Shown here: positions 44,168 to 53,112 of the stretch, piece after piece | Layout of the letters: every line of letters begins with the position of its first letter | Position numbering within the stretch: position 1 is the stretch's first letter | Notes under the pieces: generated by a model | The model's input: the letters and a program-made list of their open reading frames with translations, nothing else | Told to the model about the DNA's origin: nothing | Databases searched by the model: none | Translations under genes and position numbers: made by a program | Origin: Bradyrhizobium sp. STM 3843 | GTDB lineage: Bacteria; Pseudomonadota; Alphaproteobacteria; Rhizobiales; Xanthobacteraceae | Direction of reading: 5' to 3' | Length of the DNA: 64,000 nt | Assembly: GCF_000239815.1 (NCBI RefSeq) | Contig: NZ_CAFK01000315.1 | Span: 1-64,000, forward strand

Positions 44168-44313
44168 GCTCACTCCCGAGATACAAACCCAAGCAGGCAT
44201 CGCACTCTAGCAAGTCCAGTGGGAATTGGCGTCACGGCATCGTGCTCAGGCCGCGTTTTCTGTTCGCGACATCTATTGCAACGCAACAGGACGTTTAAGC
44301 GAGATGAGTGCGG

Positions 44314-45522
44314 TCACGCGCACCTGACGTAGCAATGAAAACCGCCATAGATCCCGGAGCGGTCCAGTTCGGCGCCGACCGCGCTGCGCTCTTCGTCGCG
44401 CTGCCAGCGGCCGCGAAGCCCAGAAAGCGTGACGGCCTCCAGCGGGGAGGCGCTGCCCGTCGTACGACATACGACGCGGATGCGTTCGCTCCCGGCGCGA
44501 TCAATCGCGGTCCACAGCTTACGGATATCGTCGACGCCCATCGAGTCCTGCACGTCCAACAATGCGACGGCGTCGACTTCGCGCGCCGGCAGGCTGTCCA
44601 GGAATTGGGCGAGATTGGCTCGGACGGGAATGATCACGCCAACGCCGTTGCGCATGCGAGGGAAATGACGGCGCTGCAAATAGGGCGGCAAGCAGCGATC
44701 ATCAGGACCGGAATAGGCACGACGCAGAGCCTGCCAGGCAAAGTAGTTGCTGTCGGCGGGATGACCGTCGATCAGACGTAGTAGTCGCCGGTAGAGAACC
44801 ACATCGAGAGGAGCTTCAGCCTGCAAGAGAGCCCGCTGTTGCGGTGAAATTCCGAGGCTGAACAAGAGCGCCTGGGCGCGTGCCACGAGCCGCAACGGCG
44901 TCGAATGAAACAGACGACCAAGACGCGCCATCGCTTCCAGCCGGGCCGGAGAATCAACCGCCTCCATCAACAAAACGTCAAGGTCGATCCCAAGAACACG
45001 CGTGATCTGGTGGGCAAAGCCGATCGCCCGACCGAGCAGTCCATGCCGGTAGAGCCCATCGGTGAAATAGGTGTAGCGGCGGCGCCCGAGGACGTTGTGT
45101 CCATCCCAATAACTTCGGGTCGGCGCATCGAGCAGAGGACGCAGCTTCTGAAGGTAACGCTCGGCGTTTGCAGGCGACGCCGCCTCGCCGAAAAACTCCC
45201 AGAACTCGTCGTAGCTGCCAAACGCACGGACACCCGCGAGCCGCAGTTTGAGCAATGCCAACTGGGATTCGCTGCGATCGACGGCAAAAATCTGCGCCGG
45301 CTGTGCGGTCAGGTAAGAGAGCGCATTGCAACCACCAGACGAGACCGTCACGATTGTGGAACCGAGCGGCAATTGCAGGGCTGCGAGATCCGCTTCCGGA
45401 TCGTCCCAGCTCTGGGTGTGGATCAACCGTCGCACCGAAAACGCGACCGCCCTGTCCCAGAGCGTCATCCCGTTCTCAAGCCCGCTGCCGCGCGTGGCTC
45501 CAGCAATCAGTTGCGTCGTCAT
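44314..45522 (-). CDS. BtaA-like aminocarboxypropyl transferase (DUF3419)
   Basis: The 402-residue protein is a member of the DUF3419 family. It has the SAM-binding loop TIVTVSSGGCNALSYL near residue 57, and family features such as GHNVLGRRRYTYFTDGLYR and VDAVALLDVQDSM. BtaA transfers a 3-amino-3-carboxypropyl group from SAM to diacylglycerol, the first step in betaine-lipid synthesis, and needs the methyltransferase BtaB next. No BtaB is visible in this window. It follows the flippase-like membrane gene by about 115 bases on the same strand, so it may be in the same unit. Confidence 0.75.
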   Translation of the reverse strand: MTTQLIAGATRGSGLENGMTLWDRAVAFSVRRLIHTQSWDDPEADLAALQLPLGSTIVTVSSGGCNALSYLTAQPAQIFAVDRSESQLALLKLRLAGVRAFGSYDEFWEFFGEAASPANAERYLQKLRPLLDAPTRSYWDGHNVLGRRRYTYFTDGLYRHGLLGRAIGFAHQITRVLGIDLDVLLMEAVDSPARLEAMARLGRLFHSTPLRLVARAQALLFSLGISPQQRALLQAEAPLDVVLYRRLLRLIDGHPADSNYFAWQALRRAYSGPDDRCLPPYLQRRHFPRMRNGVGVIIPVRANLAQFLDSLPAREVDAVALLDVQDSMGVDDIRKLWTAIDRAGSERIRVVCRTTGSASPLEAVTLSGLRGRWQRDEERSAVGAELDRSGIYGGFHCYVRCA

Positions 45523-45637
45523 CCGTGCCTCGGCTCACCGATTCGACAAGGATAGCGCGGACGCAATGCAATTATGCGACAGGGAGACCCGCGTGACTTG
45601 TTACAAGTCTGTTGCACTTGCCTCGAAGATCAAGCGC

Positions 45638-46684
45638 TTAGTCGCCCGATCCTGGAGCGGCTGAATGATTACGGCGCAGCGTTCGCCATGCTTCGACGCT
45701 GCCGAACAGCGCAAGCGCGATCACAAACGGCAACAGATGGTAAAGAATCCGGAAGATAAGGAGTGCAGCGAGGACAGGATCCTTGTCGTCACTTCCCAGA
45801 CCGAGCAGGATCGTTGCATCGAACATCCCTATTCCAGCCGGCGCATGGCTGGCGAAGCCCAGCAGAGTGGCCGCAATGAACACGGCCATCAGGCGCGAGA
45901 GCTCAACGTCGAGTTCTGCTGGAATCAGCACGTACATCGCAAGCGCTGCGGCGCTCAGATCAAACAAGCCGATCAGGATCTGGACGAGCACCAACGGACC
46001 CGACGGAAGCCGCACCGGCCAGCGCTTGCTGCGCCGTCCAGGCCAGCTCCAGACCACGAAACCGAGCACCCCGGCCAGCAGCGCAGTCGCCACCAGCCGA
46101 TTGAGCGTAGGCGGCCAATACTCGACCCAACCAAAGGCATCGGGATCGATCATGAGGCTTAGCCCAAGGGCAGTCAGATTGCCGAGCCAGAAAGTGAGAC
46201 CGGTCAGGAAGCTGATATTCGCGATGTCGATCGCGCCCAATTTGTAGCGCGAGTAGACTCGATAGCGAATCACCGGAGCGATCAAGGCGACGGCCCCGAT
46301 GCCATGGGCGATAGGATAGCTCGTGAAGCTCGCAAGGGCCGCCATGCGAAACGGAACATCGCGTCGGCCGATGGTCCGAAGCGCAAGCAAGTCGTAGAGC
46401 GTCAGGCTGGCGTAGGACATGATGATCAGCAGTAGCGCCAGCGCGATTAACCGCGTATCCGTATCTTCCGCGATCGCCAACGCGTGAGCTATATCCAGCT
46501 TCTTGATCGCACGCGTCAGCGCGTAGATCGCCGCGCCGGCAATCATCATGCTGACCGCAAGGCCGCCGAGACCTCGGAGCCACGTCCTGCGGCTCAATGT
46601 TGCCTGCGGCTTTTCGTCGGTCAGGGCGGCGAATCCATGGGAGCCTTGCGGCGCGGACGCGCCAGCCGATTCGGGTCGATTCAT
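45638..46684 (-). CDS. Flippase-like membrane protein (UPF0104/LPG-synthase TM domain)
   Basis: The 348-residue protein has about eight transmembrane helices, with conserved family segments GLAVSMMIAGAAIYALTRAI, FTSYPIAHGIGAVALIAPVIRYR and LGFASHAPAGIGMFDA. It corresponds to the membrane half of lysylphosphatidylglycerol synthases (MprF) without the aminoacyl-transferase domain. Such stand-alone proteins are candidate lipid flippases. Its pairing with the BtaA-like gene suggests a shared role in lipid remodelling; this is inference. The start is uncertain: ATG 46684 or GTG 46699. Confidence 0.75.
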   Translation of the reverse strand: MNRPESAGASAPQGSHGFAALTDEKPQATLSRRTWLRGLGGLAVSMMIAGAAIYALTRAIKKLDIAHALAIAEDTDTRLIALALLLIIMSYASLTLYDLLALRTIGRRDVPFRMAALASFTSYPIAHGIGAVALIAPVIRYRVYSRYKLGAIDIANISFLTGLTFWLGNLTALGLSLMIDPDAFGWVEYWPPTLNRLVATALLAGVLGFVVWSWPGRRSKRWPVRLPSGPLVLVQILIGLFDLSAAALAMYVLIPAELDVELSRLMAVFIAATLLGFASHAPAGIGMFDATILLGLGSDDKDPVLAALLIFRILYHLLPFVIALALFGSVEAWRTLRRNHSAAPGSGD

Positions 46685-46965
46685 GGCGCCGTTTGACACG
46701 GGGATGTGACAGCTAAGTTACCGTTGCAGTCTCTCTCAGGCATGCGAGTCCTTCCATTCAAGATATTAACCATCGGCGTTAGCGTGTATCGACCTGTTTG
46801 CCACACATCCCGCATTGCGGTGCGACCGATCATGAGAATTTGAATTAAGCTCTGCGGCATCAACGCATATTGAAGAAGCCTGTGCAAATACCGATGCATG
46901 ATGGTCGCATCTTCGTCATGCGGCGTAGGTAAGAGGCCCGCAACGCAGCACGCATTCGAGGCAGC

Positions 46966-47187
46966 ATGAACGCGGAAACCGATCACGACTTAACGCAGGA
47001 TCAGTGGGAGACGCTCAAGGCGCTCCGGCTTCCTGTGCGCGAACGCCGCAGGCTCAGCGGCCTGATGGTTGATCAGCTCGTAGCTGCCGGGCTGGTGGCA
47101 ATGATCGAGGGCACGCCTGCGCTGACGCAGGCGGGCCGAAAGGTCCTGATCAGAGGCTCGTCGCGGCTTCTGGACGTAGCCGCCTGA
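46966..47187 (+). CDS. Small helical protein, winged-helix-like
   Basis: The 73-residue protein has three helices followed by a hairpin-like end (LTQDQWETLKALRLP, RRRLSGLMVDQLVAAGLVAM, PALTQAGRKVLIRG), the pattern of a minimal winged helix. GAGGCAGC precedes the ATG. It lies between the flippase-like gene and the phosphonate locus. Possibly DNA-binding; target unknown. Confidence 0.45.
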   Translation: MNAETDHDLTQDQWETLKALRLPVRERRRLSGLMVDQLVAAGLVAMIEGTPALTQAGRKVLIRGSSRLLDVAA

Positions 47188-47226
47188 TATAGTTTCCGAT
47201 CTTGAATTCACACAGAACCAACGCCG

Positions 47227-47838
47227 TCACCACAAGGTTTGTTGGGCGCGCTCCGGCCACTCGCGATCATACTGTTCCGCATCGACCTGCTTTGCGCTCA
47301 TATCGGCCAGGATCTGACCTGGCGTCGGTAGGTCCTTAGGGTCGACGCGGTTATCAGGGTTCCACAAATCGGAACGCACAATGGCGCGTGCACATTGAAA
47401 GTAGACCTCGTCGACGGTCATGACGAGAACACTGCGCGGGGTCTTGCCGTCGATCTTGAACGAGGCAAGCAGCTCGGGATCCGCTGACAACTGTGCCTGT
47501 CCATTCACACGCAAGGTGTTGCCGGATCCTGGAATCAGGAACAGCAGCGCGATGCGCGGATCACGAACGATGTTGCGCAGCGAATCGATGCGGTTGTTGC
47601 CGCGGCGATCCGGCATCATCAACGTCTTGTCATCGTGAATACGGACGAAGCCGGGCAGATCGCCGCGCGGCGAACAGTCCAGTCCCTCGGGTCCGGAGGT
47701 CGCGAGCGCCACGAAAGGCGATTTCTCGATCATGACACGGTAGTGCGCCGTTACCCGATCGGCGACTTTCACAGTCGATGTCAGACCTGTCTTGCCGTAG
47801 ATGGCTTCGAGCTGCTCGATCGTGGTGATGGTCGACAT
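47227..47838 (-). CDS. FMN-dependent pyridoxamine-phosphate-oxidase-like flavoprotein
   Basis: The 203-residue protein has the split-barrel PPOX fold of the MSMEG_1061-like subgroup. Features are FVALATSGPEGLDCSPRGDL (flavin contact), GNNRIDSLRNIVRDPRIALL, and LRVNGQAQLSADPELLASF. It may be an oxidoreductase using FMN or F420-like cofactors; the substrate is unknown. It starts 15 bases after the phnN stop with AAAGGACG upstream, so it is probably the last gene of the phnG operon. It might act on a side product, but no known C-P lyase step requires it. Confidence 0.7.
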   Translation of the reverse strand: MSTITTIEQLEAIYGKTGLTSTVKVADRVTAHYRVMIEKSPFVALATSGPEGLDCSPRGDLPGFVRIHDDKTLMMPDRRGNNRIDSLRNIVRDPRIALLFLIPGSGNTLRVNGQAQLSADPELLASFKIDGKTPRSVLVMTVDEVYFQCARAIVRSDLWNPDNRVDPKDLPTPGQILADMSAKQVDAEQYDREWPERAQQTLW

Positions 47839-47852
47839 GGCGTCCTTTCCGC

Positions 47853-48458
47853 TCAATTTGGCCCTGCTCCACCGAACTCGCGCGTAATCATCCCTAGCAG
47901 CGTGCTTGCGTGCCGCTTCGCATCGCCGACATTGCAGATCGTGAGATCTGCGAGGAACGGATCTTCCGAGACGGCCCGATGAAGTCGCGCGTCAAGATCA
48001 CCATCACTCGGGCGATGCCGCTGCGCCAGCCGTTCGGCGAGGACGTCCGAAGGTGCAGTGACAGCGACGACCACCACATGCGCGTAGGCGCGGCGAAATG
48101 CCGCGATCACGCGGCGCGAGACGTTGACGACGACGGTTCGGCCGGCGCGGATATCGCCGTCAATGTCACGCCGCAGACCATACAAGTGTCCATGCGCTTC
48201 CCAATGGATGGCGAACTGATCCCGCGCCAAAGCCAGCCGGAACGCCGTCTCATCCAATTCGTCGTTATCTTCAGACGTCGACGCGCGCCGCGTGACGACG
48301 CGTCGCGGGAAAACGACGCGGTCATCGCCGGCACATTCGGCGCGCGCCAGATTGATCAGCGTATCCTTGCCAGCCCCACTCGGTCCGACCACCAGCACGA
48401 TCCGGCCGGGCCCAAGCTTGAGTGGCATGTCGGTCGAGGGGGCTGACGTCTCGCTCAT
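47853..48458 (-). CDS. phnN: Ribose 1,5-bisphosphate phosphokinase
   Basis: The 201-residue protein is a P-loop kinase (Walker A GPSGAGKD at about residues 26-33) of the PhnN family, phosphorylating ribose 1,5-bisphosphate to PRPP in the last step of C-P lyase metabolism. The Trp/His-rich FAIHWEAHGHLYGL segment is typical of the family. Its start overlaps the phnM stop as ATGA. The gene continues the phnGHIJKLM series without gaps. Confidence 0.88.
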   Translation of the reverse strand: MSETSAPSTDMPLKLGPGRIVLVVGPSGAGKDTLINLARAECAGDDRVVFPRRVVTRRASTSEDNDELDETAFRLALARDQFAIHWEAHGHLYGLRRDIDGDIRAGRTVVVNVSRRVIAAFRRAYAHVVVVAVTAPSDVLAERLAQRHRPSDGDLDARLHRAVSEDPFLADLTICNVGDAKRHASTLLGMITREFGGAGPN

Positions 48459-49612
48459 GCGACACGCATTCCTTCGCGCCACACGCTGCGGACAACCGGA
48501 ACGGCGCCGGCAATATGCACCCGGATCAAGTCCGCGCGTTTGCCTGGTGCGATCTCGCCGCGATCCGAAAGACCGACGGCTTCAGCCGGTGCTTTGGTCA
48601 CGGTGCGAACCGCGGCAGCGAGGTCAATCGAAGGCACCCGCTGCGGTAGTTGCAGCGCGCCCAACAACAGGCTCGAGGGCACGTAGTCGGACGAGAGGAT
48701 ATCAAGCAGGCCATCGCGGGCGAGATCGAGCGCCGCAATGTTGCCGGAATGCGAACCGCCACGCACGACATTCGGCGCGCCCATAAGGATGCAGATGCCG
48801 GCCTGATGCAAACCGCGCGCAGCTTCGATCGTGGTCGGGAACTCCGCCACCGAAATGCGATCCTTGATCGCATCGGCGACGTTCTCCTCCGTCGTATCAT
48901 CATGACTGGCGAGCGGGACATTGTGCTTCCGCGCCAGCGCGATGATCTCGCGCAGATTGTCCGATGCATAGGCTTTCTGATAGGCGAACCGGCGCTCGAA
49001 CAGAATGTCGAGCTCTGCATCGGTCCTGCCGCCGCCTTTGCCGCGATAGTAGTCGCGCAGCTTGCCTTCATCGCGGAACTGCCGTTGCCCCGGCGTGTGG
49101 TCCATCAGTGACATCAAGCGCACGTCCGGACGGCCGGCGAGCTCCGAGGCTTCACGGACCACGGTCGGCATCGGGATCTCGCAGCGCAAATGCAGAAAAT
49201 GATCCGCCCGCAGCAGGCCGCCATCGCGAGCTGATCCGATCGCGTCAGCCAGCATGGCGGCCCGGCCTTCGACGTCGCTGGTGCCTTCCTCACTCCAGAC
49301 CCGCAGCGAATCCAGAACCGTGGTGATGCCAGCCGTCGCGAGCTGCCCATCATAAGAGATCACCGCGGCGATCGGGTCCCAGAACACCTTCGGTCGCGGG
49401 ACGAAATGTGCTTCCAGATGATCGGTGTGCAGTTCGATGAGCCCGGGCATGATCAGGTCCCCCGCGGCGTCTTCGCTTCCCGCAGGGCTCTTGCCCTCAC
49501 CGATCGCGGCAATCTGGCCGTTGACGACTGCCACCCAGCCTTGCTCGATGACGCGGTCGGCCAGGACAACCCTGGCATTGCCGATCACGTTCTCGGAATT
49601 GCTTAGGGCCAT
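48455..49612 (-). CDS. phnM: Alpha-D-ribose 1-methylphosphonate 5-triphosphate diphosphatase
   Basis: The 385-residue protein is an amidohydrolase-fold enzyme with metal motif ELHTDHLEAH (H62, H65), further His in RADHFLHLRCE and the ALASHDDTTE segment. It removes pyrophosphate from the ribose triphosphate intermediate of phosphonate degradation. This is the canonical PhnM of the C-P lyase operon; a second, divergent copy is at 59497. ATG 49612 has AGGACAG upstream. Stop and next start overlap. Confidence 0.9.
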   Translation of the reverse strand: MALSNSENVIGNARVVLADRVIEQGWVAVVNGQIAAIGEGKSPAGSEDAAGDLIMPGLIELHTDHLEAHFVPRPKVFWDPIAAVISYDGQLATAGITTVLDSLRVWSEEGTSDVEGRAAMLADAIGSARDGGLLRADHFLHLRCEIPMPTVVREASELAGRPDVRLMSLMDHTPGQRQFRDEGKLRDYYRGKGGGRTDAELDILFERRFAYQKAYASDNLREIIALARKHNVPLASHDDTTEENVADAIKDRISVAEFPTTIEAARGLHQAGICILMGAPNVVRGGSHSGNIAALDLARDGLLDILSSDYVPSSLLLGALQLPQRVPSIDLAAAVRTVTKAPAEAVGLSDRGEIAPGKRADLIRVHIAGAVPVVRSVWREGMRVA

Positions 49613-49628
49613 GCTATGTCTGTCCTGT

Positions 49629-50342
49629 TCATGCTGCTGCTGCAAATGCCGTGACGTCCACGGTGCTATCAGCGATCTGCCGGCGAATGTCATCATCATG
49701 GACAATCGCGATCATCGCGACGCCCGCCTTCTTCTTGGCCTCGATCAGTTCCACAACGACTGACCGATTGGCGGCATCGAGCGATGCGGTCGGCTCGTCC
49801 AGAAGGAGGATCGGCAGGTCGGAAATGAAGCCGCGCGCGATGTTGATGCGTTGCTGTTCGCCGCCGGAGAAAGTCGATGGCGGCAGGCTCCAGAGACGTT
49901 CGGGGATGTTGAGACGACGCAGCAGCTTTGCGGCCTGTTCGCGCGCGATCTCTCGCGGCGCGCCGGTTGCGATCAAAGGCTCGGCGACGACGTCGAGCGC
50001 AGGCACGCGCGGCACCGCACGCAGGAACTGGCTGACATAGCCGATCGTATGGCGGCGTACGTTCAGGATCGCACGCGGCTCGGCCTGCGCCAGGTCCAGG
50101 ATGACGCCCTGGTGCCGAACCCCGATACGACCACCGTCGCAGCGGTAGTTGCCGAAGATCATCTTCAGGATCGACGACTTGCCCGCGCCGGAGGGGCCGG
50201 ACAGCACCATGCACTCGCCCGCATGGACCTGGAATGACACGCCGCGCACCACGGCCAGCCGGATGCCGCCCTGCAGGTGCATGGTGAAGGTCTTTTCCGC
50301 GCTCTCGATGGCAATCATCACGGACATCGGCGTCGACCTCAT
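49629..50342 (-). CDS. phnL: C-P lyase complex ATPase-like subunit
   Basis: The 237-residue protein is an ABC-type ATPase: Walker A GPSGAGKSS, signature FSGGEQQR, Walker B LLLDEPTASLD. PhnL and PhnK are not transporters but associate with the PhnGHIJ core; PhnI with PhnG, H and L forms the initial nucleoside transfer complex. The start overlaps the phnK stop (ATGA); an alternative ATG at 50327 has a GAGG site. Confidence 0.87.
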   Translation of the reverse strand: MRSTPMSVMIAIESAEKTFTMHLQGGIRLAVVRGVSFQVHAGECMVLSGPSGAGKSSILKMIFGNYRCDGGRIGVRHQGVILDLAQAEPRAILNVRRHTIGYVSQFLRAVPRVPALDVVAEPLIATGAPREIAREQAAKLLRRLNIPERLWSLPPSTFSGGEQQRINIARGFISDLPILLLDEPTASLDAANRSVVVELIEAKKKAGVAMIAIVHDDDIRRQIADSTVDVTAFAAAA

Positions 50343-51115
50343 GGCGGCAGGATCGAAGACACAAGTAACTGGGTGTAGGGCTCGCGTGGATCGTCGAGCA
50401 CCTGGTCGGTCAGGCCGGTCTCGATCACGCGGCCTTCCTTCATCACGATCACGCGGTGTGACAGCAGCCGCGCGACCGCGAGGTCGTGCGTGACGACGAC
50501 GGCCGCAAGTCCCAGCTCATTGACCAGGCTGCGCATCAGATCGAGCAGACGCGCCTGCACCGAGACGTCGAGCCCGCCGGTCGGCTCATCCATGAAGACA
50601 AGCCGCGGCTCGGTGACCAGATTGCGCGCGATCTGCAGCCGCTGGCGCATGCCGCCGGAATAAGTTCGCGGAGCATCGTCGATGCGGGCGACGTCGATCT
50701 CGACCCGGTCGAGCCACGAAGACGCCGTCTGGCGTATCCGGCCATAATTGTTCCAGCCGACCGCCATCAGCCGCTCGCCGACATTGGCACCCGCCGAGAC
50801 CGCCATGCGCAGGCCTTGCGCCGGGTCCTGGTGGACATAGCCCCAATCGGTCCGGAACAGGAAGCGGCGCTCGGCCTCGCCCAGCGCCGCAAGGTCGCGC
50901 AGCACGCCATCGCGCATGCGGTAGGACACGCGGCCGGCACTCGGCGCAAGCTGCGCCGACAGCATCTGCAGCAGGGTCGACTTGCCGGAGCCTGACTCGC
51001 CGACGATCGCCAGCACCTCGCCTGGATAAAGCGTGAAAGAAATATCGCGGCAGGCGACGAGCCGCCCGTACGTTTTTGCAAGGCCCTCCGCAACGAGCAG
51101 CGGCTGGTCTGACAT
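50339..51115 (-). CDS. phnK: C-P lyase complex ATPase-like subunit
   Basis: The 258-residue protein is an ABC-type ATPase (Walker A GESGSGKST, signature YSGGMRQR, Walker B VFMDEPTGGLD) that binds the C-P lyase core on PhnJ. ATG 51115, beginning SDQPLLVAEGLAKTYG, matches the usual family start, and GAGG stands nine bases upstream; longer starts at 51133 would overlap phnJ. Confidence 0.87.
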   Translation of the reverse strand: MSDQPLLVAEGLAKTYGRLVACRDISFTLYPGEVLAIVGESGSGKSTLLQMLSAQLAPSAGRVSYRMRDGVLRDLAALGEAERRFLFRTDWGYVHQDPAQGLRMAVSAGANVGERLMAVGWNNYGRIRQTASSWLDRVEIDVARIDDAPRTYSGGMRQRLQIARNLVTEPRLVFMDEPTGGLDVSVQARLLDLMRSLVNELGLAAVVVTHDLAVARLLSHRVIVMKEGRVIETGLTDQVLDDPREPYTQLLVSSILPP

Positions 51116-51125
51116 GCCGGGCGCC

Positions 51126-52010
51126 TCAATCATGCGCGGCCTCCTTGTGCGGAGCGGCGGCCTGGCTGCCACGATGCCCGGCCGCCTGGCGGCCCTCGCA
51201 GTAATCCGTATCAGAGCAGACGAACATCCGGCTGCCCTTGTCGTCGGTGACAATCTCGTCGAGATAGGAATCCGCCGCGCCGCAGAGTGCACAAGGCGCG
51301 TCGAACTTGTAGCGCGTGAACGGATGGTCCTCGAAATCGAGGGACACCACCGACGTATAAGGCGGGATCGCGTAGATGCGCTTCTCGCGCCCCGCGCCGA
51401 ACAGCTGCAGCGCCGGACAATTGTCCATCTTGGGATTGTCGAATTTCGGCGTCGGCGATGGATCCATCACGTAGCGCGCATTGACCTTGACCGGATAGGC
51501 GTAGGCCGTCGCGATGTGACCGAAGCGCGCGATGTCCTCATAGAGCTTCACATGCATCAGGCCATATTCGGCCAGCGCATGCATGCGCCGCGTCTCGGTC
51601 TCGCGCGGCTCCAAATAGCGCAGCGGCTCCGGGATCGGCACCTGATACACCAGCACCTGCCCGGCCCGCAGCGATGCCTCCGGAATGCGATGCCGGGTCT
51701 GGATCACGGTTGCGACCTCGGTTGAGGTCGTCGTGGTGACACCGGCGGTCTTGGCAAAGAACTTGCGGATCGAGATCGCATTGGTGGTGTCGTCCGAGCC
51801 CTGGTCGATCACTTTCAGCACATCGGTGGGGCCGAGAATCGCGGCGGTCACCTGGACGCCGCCAGTGCCCCAGCCATAGGGCATCGGCATCTCGCGGCTC
51901 GCGAACGGAACCTGATAGCCGGGAATCGCGATTGCCTTCAGGATCGCGCGGCGGATCATCCGTTTGGTCTGCTCGTCGAGATAAGCAAAATTATAGGTTG
52001 GCGCGTTCAT
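51126..52010 (-). CDS. phnJ: C-P lyase, radical SAM subunit
   Basis: The 294-residue protein carries the radical SAM chemistry that breaks the carbon-phosphorus bond. The four cysteines fall at 240, 243, 265 and 271, each one less than the cluster and thiyl cysteines known in the Escherichia coli enzyme (241, 244, 266, 272). The glycine-radical position also matches, in AIPGYQVPFASREMPMP (G31). The protein should be fully active. The stop of phnI and start of phnJ are separated in an ATGA overlap on the same strand. Confidence 0.93.
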   Translation of the reverse strand: MNAPTYNFAYLDEQTKRMIRRAILKAIAIPGYQVPFASREMPMPYGWGTGGVQVTAAILGPTDVLKVIDQGSDDTTNAISIRKFFAKTAGVTTTTSTEVATVIQTRHRIPEASLRAGQVLVYQVPIPEPLRYLEPRETETRRMHALAEYGLMHVKLYEDIARFGHIATAYAYPVKVNARYVMDPSPTPKFDNPKMDNCPALQLFGAGREKRIYAIPPYTSVVSLDFEDHPFTRYKFDAPCALCGAADSYLDEIVTDDKGSRMFVCSDTDYCEGRQAAGHRGSQAAAPHKEAAHD

Positions 52011-53110
52011 TCCGCTGCCTCCTGCAACGAGGGCGCCGCATTCGCCTCCTCGAATTCCTTGCGCAGCTTGCGCAACAGCCCGAGCTCCGACTGGAAGTCG
52101 ACATAATGCGGCAGCTTCAAGTGCTCCACGAAGCCGGTCGCCTGGACATTGTCGGAATGCGACATCACGAATTCCTCGTCCTGCGCGGGCGCAAGGACGT
52201 CCTCGCCCAGCTCACGTGCGCGCAGAGCGCGATCGACCAGAGCCATCGACATCGTCTTGCGCTCGCTCTGCCCGAAGGCAAGGCCATAACCGCGGGTGAA
52301 GCACGGCGCTTCGGTGGCCGAGCCCTTGAACTGGTTCACCATCTGGCATTCGGTTAATTCGATCGAGCCGAGCGGCACGGCAAAGCCAACCTCTTCCGCC
52401 ATGAACTCGACTTCGACCTCGCCGAAGCGGATCTCGCCGGCGAAAGGATGATTGCGGCCATAGCCGCGCTGGGTCGAATAGCCCAGCGCCAAAAGGAAGC
52501 CCTCATCGCCGCGCGCCAGATTCTGCAGCCGCAGATCGCGTTCGGCAGGAAAGCCGAGCGGCTCGCGCGTGAGATCGCCGACATCAGCATCGGCTTGCGC
52601 CTGCGGCGACGGCTCGATCAGCCCGTCGCGCCCGAGGATGTCGGTCACTCGCGGCGTCGACGCGTCCGATGCTTCGCCGACGGCCGGCGGCGCGGGCTCG
52701 ATGCCATGAACAAGCTGCGGATCGAGCAACCGATGCGTATAGTCGAACGTCGGCCCGAGCACCTGGCCACCGGGAATATCCTTGAATGTCGAGGAAACAC
52801 GACGCTGCACCCGCATCTGACCGGTATCGACCGGCTCGGTCACACCGAACCGCGGCAGCGTGGCGCGGAAAGCGCGCACCAGGAAGATCGCCTCGATCAG
52901 GTCGCCACGCGCCTGCTTGATCGCCAGCGCCGCGAGCTCACGGTCGTACAGCGAGCCCTCACCCATCACGCGATCGACCGCGAGCCCCAACTGCTCGGCA
53001 ACCTGCGCCAGCGAAATTTCCGGAACGTCGCGATCGCCGCGCCGCTCATGCGCAAGCAGCCGGTGCGCATTTTCGATCGCGCGCTCGCCACCCTTGACTG
53101 CGACATACAT
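52007..53110 (-). CDS. phnI: C-P lyase complex subunit / nucleosidase
   Basis: The 367-residue protein is PhnI, the catalytic purine nucleosidase-like subunit that, with PhnG, H and L, joins phosphonate to the ribose of ATP. It has the family's AVKGGERAIENAHRLLAHER start, the ACFTRGYGLAFGQSERK region (in the ORF read as APCFTRGYGLAFGQ) and the acidic MSHSDNVQATGFVEHLKLP near the end. GGGAGG precedes its ATG. The gene directly follows phnH. Confidence 0.92.
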   Translation of the reverse strand: MYVAVKGGERAIENAHRLLAHERRGDRDVPEISLAQVAEQLGLAVDRVMGEGSLYDRELAALAIKQARGDLIEAIFLVRAFRATLPRFGVTEPVDTGQMRVQRRVSSTFKDIPGGQVLGPTFDYTHRLLDPQLVHGIEPAPPAVGEASDASTPRVTDILGRDGLIEPSPQAQADADVGDLTREPLGFPAERDLRLQNLARGDEGFLLALGYSTQRGYGRNHPFAGEIRFGEVEVEFMAEEVGFAVPLGSIELTECQMVNQFKGSATEAPCFTRGYGLAFGQSERKTMSMALVDRALRARELGEDVLAPAQDEEFVMSHSDNVQATGFVEHLKLPHYVDFQSELGLLRKLRKEFEEANAAPSLQEAAE

Positions 53111-53112
53111 GA

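Noticed and set aside
45563-45582. Pho-box-like CTGTCGCATAATTGC upstream of the BtaA-like gene
   Set aside because: Only one half matches well; the second repeat has about three matching positions, so chance is likely.
46685-46730. CTGTCA...TGTCA pair upstream of the flippase-like gene
   Set aside because: The repeats are 13 bases apart instead of 11, so they do not fit the Pho box.
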